NCBI GenBank assembly: GCA_022566435.1
Contig: JADFIX010000282.1
Coordinates: 1 to 6,100, forward strand
Direction: 5' to 3'
Length of the DNA: 6,100 bases
Origin: Planctomycetota bacterium
GTDB taxonomy: Bacteria; Planctomycetota; Phycisphaerae; UBA1845
Both the position numbers and the translations under genes were made by a program. Below, one piece after another: positions 1-6,100 of the stretch. Within the stretch, counting starts at the first letter, position 1; each line of letters starts with the position of its first letter. A model generated the notes under the pieces. The model was not told where the DNA came from, did no database searches, and worked only from the letters and a program-made list of their open reading frames with translations.

Positions 1-260
1 AGTTTGCGGTCCGCGTGGTAACCGATCGCGATGCCCCGGTGATTCCCACGGTGTCGCACGTGTGGGCCGCCGCGAATTGGCATGAGCGGGAGGCGTATGA
101 TTTGATGGGAATACGGTTCAGCGGGCACCCCGACCTCAGACGGATTCTTTGTCCGGACGACTGGGTAGGGTATCCGTTGCGAAAGGACTACGATTTCCCG
201 CTCGAATATCACGGGATCCCGGCGACGACGGAGTACGAGCTGACGAATCCGCGTCACTAA
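1..260 (+). CDS. nuoC: NADH-quinone oxidoreductase subunit C, C-terminal part (gene starts before the window)
   Basis: NuoC is the 30-kDa subunit of the peripheral arm of complex I. It carries no cofactor and packs against NuoD and NuoB near the quinone site. The first complete codon is at 3 and the frame runs open to TAA at 258-260, giving 85 visible residues. The family signature is clear: W-(H)[10 protein letters not shown] (ERE at 84-92), then [11 protein letters not shown], then [13 protein letters not shown]. This is the usual end of the domain. A short tail of about 20 residues follows ([10 protein letters not shown], ending N-P-R-H). NuoC is a separate protein here, not fused to NuoD as in E. 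coli. nuoD starts 27 bp downstream, as expected within one operon. The GTG at 15 lies inside the conserved domain and is not the real start. Confidence 0.94.
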   Translation, partial: FAVRVVTDRDAPVIPTVSHVWAAANWHEREAYDLMGIRFSGHPDLRRILCPDDWVGYPLRKDYDFPLEYHGIPATTEYELTNPRH

Positions 261-287
261 CGATTCCTGTAAGGTACGAAGAAGACC

Positions 288-1487
<1,200 letters not shown>

Positions 1488-1568
1488 CTTCGAGGCGGTC
1501 GGTCGTGCATAGCGGTGTGCGGCGAGAAGCGAGGGCGACGACTAGTGTTCCGACACAGCTCAAACGAT

Positions 1569-1588
1569 GGGTTGCGTCGGGTTGCGTC
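1569..1588 (+). repeat. Two tandem copies of a 10-bp unit
   Basis: GGGTTGCGTC occurs at 1569-1578 and again, identically, at 1579-1588. The next ten bases (1589-1598, GGGTAGCATG) match the unit at 7 of 10 positions and are the beginning of the left arm of the palindrome. The two repeats therefore abut, and may belong to one composite intergenic element. Confidence 0.85.
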
Positions 1589-1631
1589 GGGTAGCATGGG
1601 TCCCGATGTACATCGGGACCCATGCTACCCG
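1588..1631. repeat. Perfect 44-bp palindrome
   Basis: Each base from 1588 to 1609 pairs with its mirror position from 1631 back to 1610; the centre is the GTAC at 1608-1611. The arm starts CGGGTAGCATGGG and continues TCCCGATGT. One T-T mismatch (1587/1632) and two further pairs extend it to 1585-1634 (24 of 25 pairs). In RNA it would make a stem of about 20 bp with a minimal loop; in DNA it could extrude as a cruciform. It has no following T-run, so a standard intrinsic terminator is unlikely. It may be a dispersed intergenic palindromic element (REP or MITE-like), a barrier to RNA decay or transcription, or a protein binding site. The palindrome is directly visible; its role is unknown. Confidence 0.95.
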
Positions 1632-1740
1632 TCGAATCACACGCGTCGGAGCAATAGATGATTAGGGGGCTTTCGCGGTCGCAAGGCGGTCGCTAAGATT
1701 CGCGCCCCGATTGGTAAGTTATTGCAACGCGTTACGGTGT

Positions 1741-1747
1741 AAGGCGG
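1741..1747 (+). promoter_or_regulatory. Ribosome binding site deciding the GTG start of nuoH
   Basis: AAGGCGG precedes the GTG at 1752, with AAGG at 1741-1744 leaving 7 bases of spacing. An in-frame TAA at 1740-1742 overlaps it, so GTG 1752 is the most upstream start possible. The next in-frame Met codon is at 1881, with no clear Shine-Dalgarno sequence seen. Confidence 0.65.
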
Positions 1748-1751
1748 CAAC

Positions 1752-3431
1752 GTGACACAGTTTTATGTACCCTGGATTCCTCAGTACCGACCTTCCGCAT
1801 CATCGGTGGCGGCCAAGGCGCTGGCGGTTGCCGTCGCCTTGCTGGTTGTCGCGGTCGTGGGCTGGTGGACCAGTCAAAGCATGTTTGGCGGCCATCCGGC
1901 GGCGGTGCTATTCTTGGTTGTCGGTCCGGTGCTTACCGCGATCGGAGCCGCCAAGGTGGCGCTGGTCATCAAGACCTGGCGGCGGTGCGGCGAGCTTCTG
2001 TTTCGGCATGCTTTTTTCATTCTCATCGGCGCGGTCGTCACCACTTGCGCGGGCGTTTTTGGCGGCAATCTGCTGTTTCAGTGGGTTTCGGTCGACCTGG
2101 TCGCCCTTGCCGACGATCCCGCTTTGGTGACCTGGTTTGACGGCCCGCTGACGCTCGGCGAGATGACCGGCGCGTTGTCGTGGTGTCCCGGCTGGGTAGT
2201 GCTGCTGCTATGGCCAATCCAATTCCCGCTGTTTCGCGACGTGGTGGCGATGGGCGTGCTGGTCGGTTTTTTCAATCTCGTACCGGCCTACACCATCTGG
2301 TGGGAGCGCAAGGTCGCCGGGCGGATCCAGTCGCGTTTGGGTCCGATGCGCGTCGGCGGGTGGCACGGCTGGGCGCAGTCGGTGGCCGACGCGATCAAGC
2401 TGGTTCTCAAAGAGGACCTGATTCCGAAGGACGCGGACGCCCCGCTGTTTCGAATCGCCCCTTATTTCGCCTTGGTCCCCAGTGCGGCGGCTTTTATGGC
2501 GTTGCCTTTCGGTGTGGGGTATGTCTTTCGCGAACTCGACGTGGCGCTGGTGGTGATTCTGGCGCTATTGGGCATCGAGGTGCTTTCCGTGATTCTGGCG
2601 GGCTGGGCGTCCAACAACAAGTGGAGCATCTACGGTGCCATGCGCGAGGCATGTCAAATGGTGTCCTACGAGATACCGATGAGCATGGGCCTGCTGGTGG
2701 CCGTCGTTTGCGCCGGGACGTTGAGTCTGACGCAAATCGGCGAGATGCAGTCGGGCGGTTGGTATAGCTGGCTGGCGTTCAGTAATCCATTCGCGTTCGT
2801 CGCGTTGGTCCTATATTTCGTCGCGTCGCTGGCGAGCGTCAAGCGGGCACCGTTCGATCTTCCCGAGGCGGAAAGCGAACTGGTCGGGGGATTCCATACG
2901 GAATACTCCGGCTTTCGTTGGTCATTGTTTTTCTTCGCGGAATATGCGGCGATGTTCGTGGTCAGTGCTTTGGCGGTCATCCTGTTTCTCGGGGCATGGC
3001 ACTCGCCGTTGCCCGCGTCGTGGGGTCAAGGGGTGATCGCCATATTGGGCGACAACCTTATGTCTCGCGCGGTGAACGGCGTTCTATTCAGCGGACCGAT
3101 TTGGCTCATCCTCAAGTGCATGTTTTTCCTCTACGTGCAGATCTGGATTCGTTGGACGCTCCCGCGGATTCGGATCGACCAGGTGCTTTACGCTTGCATG
3201 CAAGTGCTGTTGCCGCTGGGTATGGTTTTGCTTTTGGGTACGACGCTTTGGGTGTGGGCGGCGACAAGCGACCACGCCGGTTGGGCGATGTTCGACCAGA
3301 TCGTGACGTGGATACTCGGAACGGCCGGTGCCGTTTTCGCAATGGGATTCCCGGCGATCGCGGCCTACGGTTTCTACCATCGTCGCCGTATGGTGGGGAC
3401 GCTGGTCATCGATGTGCTGCCCGGTTCCTAA
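1752..3431 (+). CDS. nuoH: NADH-quinone oxidoreductase subunit H, enlarged form
   Basis: NuoH anchors the peripheral arm in the membrane, lines the quinone tunnel and begins the proton relay. The core is unmistakable: E185-R-K then G-R-I-Q-S-R-L-G-P, the G-W-A-Q-S-V-A-D-A-I-K loop ending K220-E-D, S-N-N-K-W-S-I-Y-G-A-M-R, S-Y-E307, and P-F-D369-L-P-E372-A-E374-S-E376 followed by H-T-E384-Y-S-G. These acidic residues match the E-channel set of E. coli NuoH (Glu157 and the Asp213-Glu228 loop). At 559 residues it far exceeds the usual 325-350. About 147 residues precede the normal start and hold three hydrophobic segments (about 19-39, 50-74, 87-110) plus an acidic loop (111-147) with no Lys or Arg. 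About 57 residues follow the normal end, with one more segment (517-541) and a tail starting Y-H-R-R-R. Charge distribution fits 12 helices with both ends cytoplasmic. Start GTG 1752 is supported by AAGG at 1741. nuoI does not follow. Confidence 0.97.
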   Translation: MTQFYVPWIPQYRPSASSVAAKALAVAVALLVVAVVGWWTSQSMFGGHPAAVLFLVVGPVLTAIGAAKVALVIKTWRRCGELLFRHAFFILIGAVVTTCAGVFGGNLLFQWVSVDLVALADDPALVTWFDGPLTLGEMTGALSWCPGWVVLLLWPIQFPLFRDVVAMGVLVGFFNLVPAYTIWWERKVAGRIQSRLGPMRVGGWHGWAQSVADAIKLVLKEDLIPKDADAPLFRIAPYFALVPSAAAFMALPFGVGYVFRELDVALVVILALLGIEVLSVILAGWASNNKWSIYGAMREACQMVSYEIPMSMGLLVAVVCAGTLSLTQIGEMQSGGWYSWLAFSNPFAFVALVLYFVASLASVKRAPFDLPEAESELVGGFHTEYSGFRWSLFFFAEYAAMFVVSALAVILFLGAWHSPLPASWGQGVIAILGDNLMSRAVNGVLFSGPIWLILKCMFFLYVQIWIRWTLPRIRIDQVLYACMQVLLPLGMVLLLGTTLWVWAATSDHAGWAMFDQIVTWILGTAGAVFAMGFPAIAAYGFYHRRRMVGTLVIDVLPGS

Positions 3432-3453
3432 GAACAAGGACGGGCATGGAAAA

Positions 3454-3475
3454 GGCTTCGAATCAGATCGAAGCC
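3454..3475 (+). other. 8-bp hairpin just upstream of nuoJ
   Basis: GGCTTCGA (3454-3461) and TCGAAGCC (3468-3475) are perfect inverted repeats with a 6-base loop. The stem ends 13 bases before the nuoJ ATG at 3489 and lies in the 57-bp space after nuoH. It is not followed by a T-run, so it is not a standard terminator. It could influence nuoJ translation or mRNA processing; this is inference. Confidence 0.6.
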
Positions 3476-3488
3476 GTTTACGGTGAAA

Positions 3489-4109
3489 ATGATCGAGCGC
3501 GTGAGAATACTTGCCGCCATGGCCCTTGGGGTGTCGCTTTTGGGTGGACCCCTTTCGGGCACGGCCATCGGCGCGGACACTGCGGGAGAAGTGATTTCCG
3601 CCGAAGCGCCGGGTGGTTTGTTGGATGCCGCCATGTTCTACCTCGTCGCGTCGGTCGCGGTGATGTCGGCGCTGGGCGTTTGTTTTACGAAAAATATCGT
3701 GCGGATGACGGTGTGGCTGTTCGGCGCGTTGGGCTCGGCGGCGCTGCTTTATTTTCTTCTCGCGGCCAATTTCATCGCCGCGATTCAACTGATCGTCTAT
3801 GCGGGCGGCACGCTCATATTGCTGGTGTTCGGCGTGATGTTGACCAGCAAGTCGCCCTGGGTGAAGTTCGCGACACCGAAACTGGAGATGGCCGCCGCGG
3901 TGGTCGTTTGCGCGACGCTTTTTGGGTGTCTTTGTTTCGTGCTCAGCGGGGCGACTTGGAGCGGCGCGGAGACGGTGGTGCCCGGGGCGACCGTGGAAGC
4001 CATCGGAAAAAGGTTGCTGACGGCGTATGTCGTCCCATTCGAAGTGGCCGGCGTGTTGCTGATGATCGTGATGGTGGCGGCGGCCCATCTGGCAAGGCAG
4101 GAGAAGTAG
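3489..4109 (+). CDS. nuoJ: NADH-quinone oxidoreductase subunit J with extra N-terminal signal-like segment
   Basis: NuoJ is a small membrane-arm subunit whose third helix carries the conformational switch between the quinone site and the antiporter subunits. The core starts near L-L-D-A-A-M-F-Y. It contains A-A-N-F-I-A-A-I-Q-L-I-V-Y-A-G-G (conserved Tyr of the TM3 bulge region) and ends with Y-V-V-P-F-E-V-A-G-V-L-L-M-I-V-M-V then L-A-R-Q-E-K. Five core helices are visible. From ATG 3489 the protein has 206 residues; the first 45 or so are not part of typical NuoJ. They look like a Sec signal peptide: basic residues (E-R-V-R), a hydrophobic run, then T-A-I-G-A before an acidic stretch. This fits the family's outside-facing N-terminus. 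The start is uncertain: GTG 3483 adds two residues, and GTG 3501 is also possible. None has a good ribosome binding site. The frame is open back to the nuoH stop without another start. nuoK follows after 3 bp. Confidence 0.93.
   Translation: MIERVRILAAMALGVSLLGGPLSGTAIGADTAGEVISAEAPGGLLDAAMFYLVASVAVMSALGVCFTKNIVRMTVWLFGALGSAALLYFLLAANFIAAIQLIVYAGGTLILLVFGVMLTSKSPWVKFATPKLEMAAAVVVCATLFGCLCFVLSGATWSGAETVVPGATVEAIGKRLLTAYVVPFEVAGVLLMIVMVAAAHLARQEK
4099..4103 (+). promoter_or_regulatory. Ribosome binding site of nuoK
   Basis: AGGAG lies inside the last codons of nuoJ, 9 bases before ATG 4113. With only 3 bp between the nuoJ stop and this ATG, translation of nuoK is probably coupled to nuoJ. It is the clearest Shine-Dalgarno sequence in the window. 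Confidence 0.75.
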
Positions 4110-4112
4110 TCC

Positions 4113-4427
4113 ATGCTGACGATCGGATTAACGCACTATCTCGTCGTGGGGGCGGTCTTCTTCTGTGCCGGACTGTTCACGATGATGACCAAGCGAAACG
4201 CGATCGGCATTCTGATCGGTGTCGAACTGGTGCTGAACAGCGCCAATATCAATCTGGTGGCGTTCGATCGGTTCTTGGGACCCGGCAAGCTCGATGGTCA
4301 GATCGTCGCCTTGTTTGTCATTGTGCTGGCCGCCGCGGAGGCGGCGCTGGCCGTGGGAATCTGCATCAATGTATACAGCAACCTCGCCACGGTGGATGTA
4401 GATCGCGCCGACGCCCTTCAGGGCTAG
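4113..4427 (+). CDS. nuoK: NADH-quinone oxidoreductase subunit K
   Basis: NuoK is a three-helix membrane-arm subunit, homologous to MrpC, that links the E-channel of NuoH to the antiporter-like subunits. The 104-residue length is normal (about 100). The helices are roughly 8-25, 30-50 and 62-87. G-I-L-I-G-V-E38-L-V-L-N-S-A-N-I-N-L is the family signature, and A-A-A-E76-A-A-L-A carries the second membrane glutamate. Glu38 and Glu76 correspond to E. coli Glu36 and Glu72, which are needed for proton translocation. ATG 4113 has AGGAG at 4099-4103 and sits 3 bp after nuoJ. The last codons and the TAG stop are inside a strong hairpin (4404-4435). Nothing in the protein is abnormal. Confidence 0.96.
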   Translation: MLTIGLTHYLVVGAVFFCAGLFTMMTKRNAIGILIGVELVLNSANINLVAFDRFLGPGKLDGQIVALFVIVLAAAEAALAVGICINVYSNLATVDVDRADALQG

Positions 4428-4435
4428 TCGGCGCG
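4404..4435 (+). other. Strong hairpin spanning the nuoK stop codon
   Basis: CGCGCCGAC (4404-4412) pairs perfectly with GTCGGCGCG (4427-4435). Inside it GCCC (4413-4416) pairs with GGGC (4421-4424) across a TTCA loop, leaving a two-base TA bulge at 4425-4426 that belongs to the TAG stop. This gives 13 GC-rich base pairs. No T-run follows, so it is not a typical terminator. A role in mRNA processing, stability or lower nuoL expression is inference. Confidence 0.7.
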
Positions 4436-4504
4436 CGGCGTGACGGATGATGGTCTTGAAACTTGGAAAAAATCGCGAGTCAGCGTTGATTCGAATCATC
4501 GATA

Positions 4505-6100
4505 ATGGCTGAGCACTATTACGAAACCCTGTTCGCGATCGGCGTCCTTTCGCCGTTCGTCAGTTTCTGGCTGTTGGTGTTCTTCGGGCCGAGGCTGGGC
4601 AAGCCCACGGCCGGCTGGGTGGCCGTCGTGCTAGGAATGGGCGTGCCGTTGGCCGCGGCGACCATCATCCTGGTGGGGTGGATGGGGGAAGATCCCGACT
4701 CGATAAGGGTTCTGTCCGCCAACGCCGTTCGTCTTCATTGGGCGACCATCGGAACGGTAGCGGTGGATGTCGGCGTGAAGCTCGATTCCCTTACCGTGGT
4801 CATGTTTTTCATGGTCACGTTCATCGCGTTTTGGATTTTCGTCTTCAGCATCGGGTACATGGCCGGTCACAGCGATGAGGTCGACGGGAAGAGCAAATAC
4901 CACCGTTTCTTCGCCTATCTCTCGCTTTTCGGTTTCAGCATGCTCGGTCTGGTGGTCAGCAGCAACCTGCTGTTCTTGTTCATTTTCTGGGAGCTGGTGG
5001 GTCTCTGCAGCTATTTGCTGATCGGCTATTACTTCGACAAGGGTTTCGCGTCCGCCGCGGCGATGAAGGCCTTTATCACCAACCGGGTAGGCGATTTCGG
5101 CTTCTTGATCGGTCTGATGCTCGTCTATTTCCAGTTGGGCACGCTGGACCTCGATCAAGCGGCGGCGGTCTTCGCGGATCAATACGCCAACGGCACGGGC
5201 ATCTTTGCCAGCCACTTTACCATGTTGGGTTACAGCTTGGCGTCGATCATGGGCATCGGGCTGTTTTGCGGGGCGATGGGGAAGAGTGCCCAGTTCCCGC
5301 TGCACGTCTGGCTGCCGGATGCGATGGCCGGCCCCACGCCGGTTAGCGCGCTCATCCACGCGGCGACGATGGTGGCAGCCGGTGTCTACCTGGTGGCACG
5401 GGTGTTCCGGCTGATGACGCCCGAGGCCTTGATGTTCGTGGCCGCGATCGGATGTCTGACGCTAGTGCTCATGGCGCTGGTGGCCATGGTTCAGGTGGAC
5501 ATCAAGAAATGCCTGGCGTATTCCACGCTTTCGCAGCTCGGCTACATGATCTTCGGCATGGGATGCGGGGCGTGGATCGCGGCGCTGTTTCATTTGATTA
5601 CACATGCGTTTTTCAAGGCCATGCTGTTTCTCTGCTCGGGGCAGGTGATCGAGGGCTGTCACCACGAGCAGGACATGCGCAAGATGGGCGGGCTTCGCAA
5701 GAAGATGCCCGTCACCTGCTGGACGTTCTTCGTCGGCGTACTGGCGATTTCCGGTGCGGGCATCGCGGGGACGAGCCTGGGCCTGGGCGGTTTCTTCAGT
5801 AAGGACGAGATTCTGGCCGTCGCTTACACCCGCGCCTTCGAGTGGGAATACGACAAGCATCACGACCATGGCGAAAACGACTCGCACACCGCTGCGTCGT
5901 CGCCCGACAACCGCACCGCCCGCCTCGTGGCCTATCAAAACGAACAGGAGGCGCCCGGTGCTCAGCCGGACGGGAATAAGCGCTTGTACGGCGGCGCGCT
6001 TCGCATGGGAAACCGGGCTCACGAAGCGGGCGAGAAGGAGCACGCAGTGCCTGGAGAGGCGGCCATCTTCGCGCGCATCCCACCCCTGCCGAAGTGGTTG
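4505..6100 (+). CDS. nuoL: NADH-quinone oxidoreductase subunit L, N-terminal part (runs off the window)
   Basis: NuoL is the most distal antiporter-like proton channel of the complex I membrane arm. The 532 residues visible contain the family core: F-W-E163-L-V-G-L-C-S-Y-L-L-I-G, then G-K260-S-A-Q-F-P-L-H-V-W-L-P-D-A-M-A-G-P-T-P-V-S-A, I-H285-A-A-T-M-V, D-I-K-K-C-L-A-Y-S-T-L-S-Q, H-A-F-F-K371, the loop H-H-E-Q-D-M-R-K-M-G-G-L-R-K-K-M-P, and G-F-F-S-K433-D-E-I-L. Glu163, Lys260, Lys371 and Lys433 match E. coli Glu144, Lys229, Lys342 and Lys399, so both channel halves look intact. After residue 445 comes a hydrophilic insertion of about 80 residues, opening with a His-rich patch (H-H-D-H), before P-P-L-P-K-W-L resumes what looks like the next helix. 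ATG 4505 is the first possible start after an in-frame TGA at 4487, but has no clear Shine-Dalgarno sequence. The 77-bp space from nuoK is longer than its operon neighbours. No stop codon occurs before 6100. Confidence 0.97.
   Translation, partial: MAEHYYETLFAIGVLSPFVSFWLLVFFGPRLGKPTAGWVAVVLGMGVPLAAATIILVGWMGEDPDSIRVLSANAVRLHWATIGTVAVDVGVKLDSLTVVMFFMVTFIAFWIFVFSIGYMAGHSDEVDGKSKYHRFFAYLSLFGFSMLGLVVSSNLLFLFIFWELVGLCSYLLIGYYFDKGFASAAAMKAFITNRVGDFGFLIGLMLVYFQLGTLDLDQAAAVFADQYANGTGIFASHFTMLGYSLASIMGIGLFCGAMGKSAQFPLHVWLPDAMAGPTPVSALIHAATMVAAGVYLVARVFRLMTPEALMFVAAIGCLTLVLMALVAMVQVDIKKCLAYSTLSQLGYMIFGMGCGAWIAALFHLITHAFFKAMLFLCSGQVIEGCHHEQDMRKMGGLRKKMPVTCWTFFVGVLAISGAGIAGTSLGLGGFFSKDEILAVAYTRAFEWEYDKHHDHGENDSHTAASSPDNRTARLVAYQNEQEAPGAQPDGNKRLYGGALRMGNRAHEAGEKEHAVPGEAAIFARIPPLPKWL

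Larger units (their letters stand above)
1488..1751. other. 264-bp intergenic gap between nuoD and nuoH, no gene
   Basis: No reading frame with recognisable coding character spans this gap. It contains a small GTGT-TCCG-ACAC stem (1545-1556), two tandem copies of a 10-mer (1569-1588), a perfect 44-bp palindrome (1588-1631), a direct repeat of GCGGTCGC (1675-1682 and 1686-1693) and the nuoH ribosome binding site at its end. nuoE, nuoF and nuoG occupy this place in the classical nuo operon, but no remnant of them is visible. I found no convincing sigma-70-type promoter and no stem followed by a T-run, so whether nuoH is transcribed from upstream or has its own promoter cannot be read from the sequence. 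Confidence 0.85.

Noticed and set aside
1588..1631. Palindrome as an intrinsic terminator for nuoD
   Set aside because: No T-run follows on either strand; kept as a repeat of unknown role.
1726..1733. AACGCGTT palindrome upstream of nuoH
   Set aside because: Eight bases only; expected many times by chance.
1660..1740. Possible promoter for nuoH (TAAGAT at 1694-1699, TTGGTA at 1711)
   Set aside because: No partner box of reasonable match at 16-18 bp spacing for either element.
3084..4088. 334-residue antisense open frame
   Set aside because: Opposite strand of nuoH/nuoJ, strongly His/Arg/Gln-rich, no motif; a codon-bias shadow.
2918..4450. 510-residue + strand open frame across nuoH, nuoJ and nuoK
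   Set aside because: Out of frame with three clear nuo genes over its length, Arg/Gly/Asp-rich and without any recognisable domain.
4487..4498. 12-bp palindrome TGATTCGAATCA before nuoL, considered as an operator
   Set aside because: A 12-bp perfect palindrome is expected about 1.5 times by chance in 6.1 kb, and nothing else supports a binding site.
4631..5359. 242-residue antisense open frame within nuoL
   Set aside because: Covered entirely by conserved NuoL coding sequence; composition is that of an antisense shadow.
5462..6043. 193-residue antisense open frame within nuoL, considered as an alternative explanation of the NuoL insertion
   Set aside because: It runs through conserved NuoL sequence and shows no domain; the + strand frame rejoins plausible NuoL sequence after the insertion.

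Overview
The window is a stretch of a respiratory complex I (NADH:quinone oxidoreductase, nuo) operon. All genes are on the + strand, in the order nuoC (3' end only), nuoD, a 264-bp non-coding gap, nuoH, nuoJ, nuoK, nuoL (5' part only). Every gene was identified from conserved family motifs read in the translated frames. The DNA is GC-rich by eye with GC-ending codons. Gene order, the oversized NuoH and the style of the NuoC and NuoD C-termini suggest a Planctomycetota-like or other PVC/deep-branching bacterium. That placement is a low-confidence inference with no marker gene behind it.

Layout: positions 1-260 encode the NuoC C-terminus, and nuoD (288-1487) follows 27 bp later. These two form part of the peripheral Q-module, next to the quinone site. 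The 1488-1751 gap has no gene but holds a tandem 10-bp repeat abutting a perfect 44-bp palindrome. Membrane-arm genes follow: nuoH (1752-3431), nuoJ (about 3489-4109), nuoK (4113-4427) and nuoL (4505-beyond 6100). A small hairpin lies before nuoJ, and a strong one spans the nuoK stop codon.

How they work together: NuoC and NuoD (with NuoB, outside the window) pass electrons to quinone at the junction with NuoH. NuoH, J and K carry the acidic-residue relay into the membrane, and NuoL is the distal antiporter-like proton channel. Residues expected for quinone chemistry and proton transfer are present in every subunit, so the complex looks functional.

Unusual points: nuoE, nuoF and nuoG are absent between nuoD and nuoH, and nuoI is absent between nuoH and nuoJ, so the source of electrons cannot be read from this window. 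Three membrane subunits carry extra sequence. NuoH has about 147 extra N-terminal residues (three predicted membrane helices) and one extra C-terminal helix. NuoJ has a signal-peptide-like N-terminal extension. NuoL has an insertion of roughly 80 hydrophilic residues just after the Ser-Lys-Asp-Glu motif of TM12. NuoD has a loop insertion and lacks a segment present in Thermus Nqo4. I see no novel defence, mobile or biosynthetic system; the interest is in lineage-specific remodelling of a known complex and in the intergenic palindrome.
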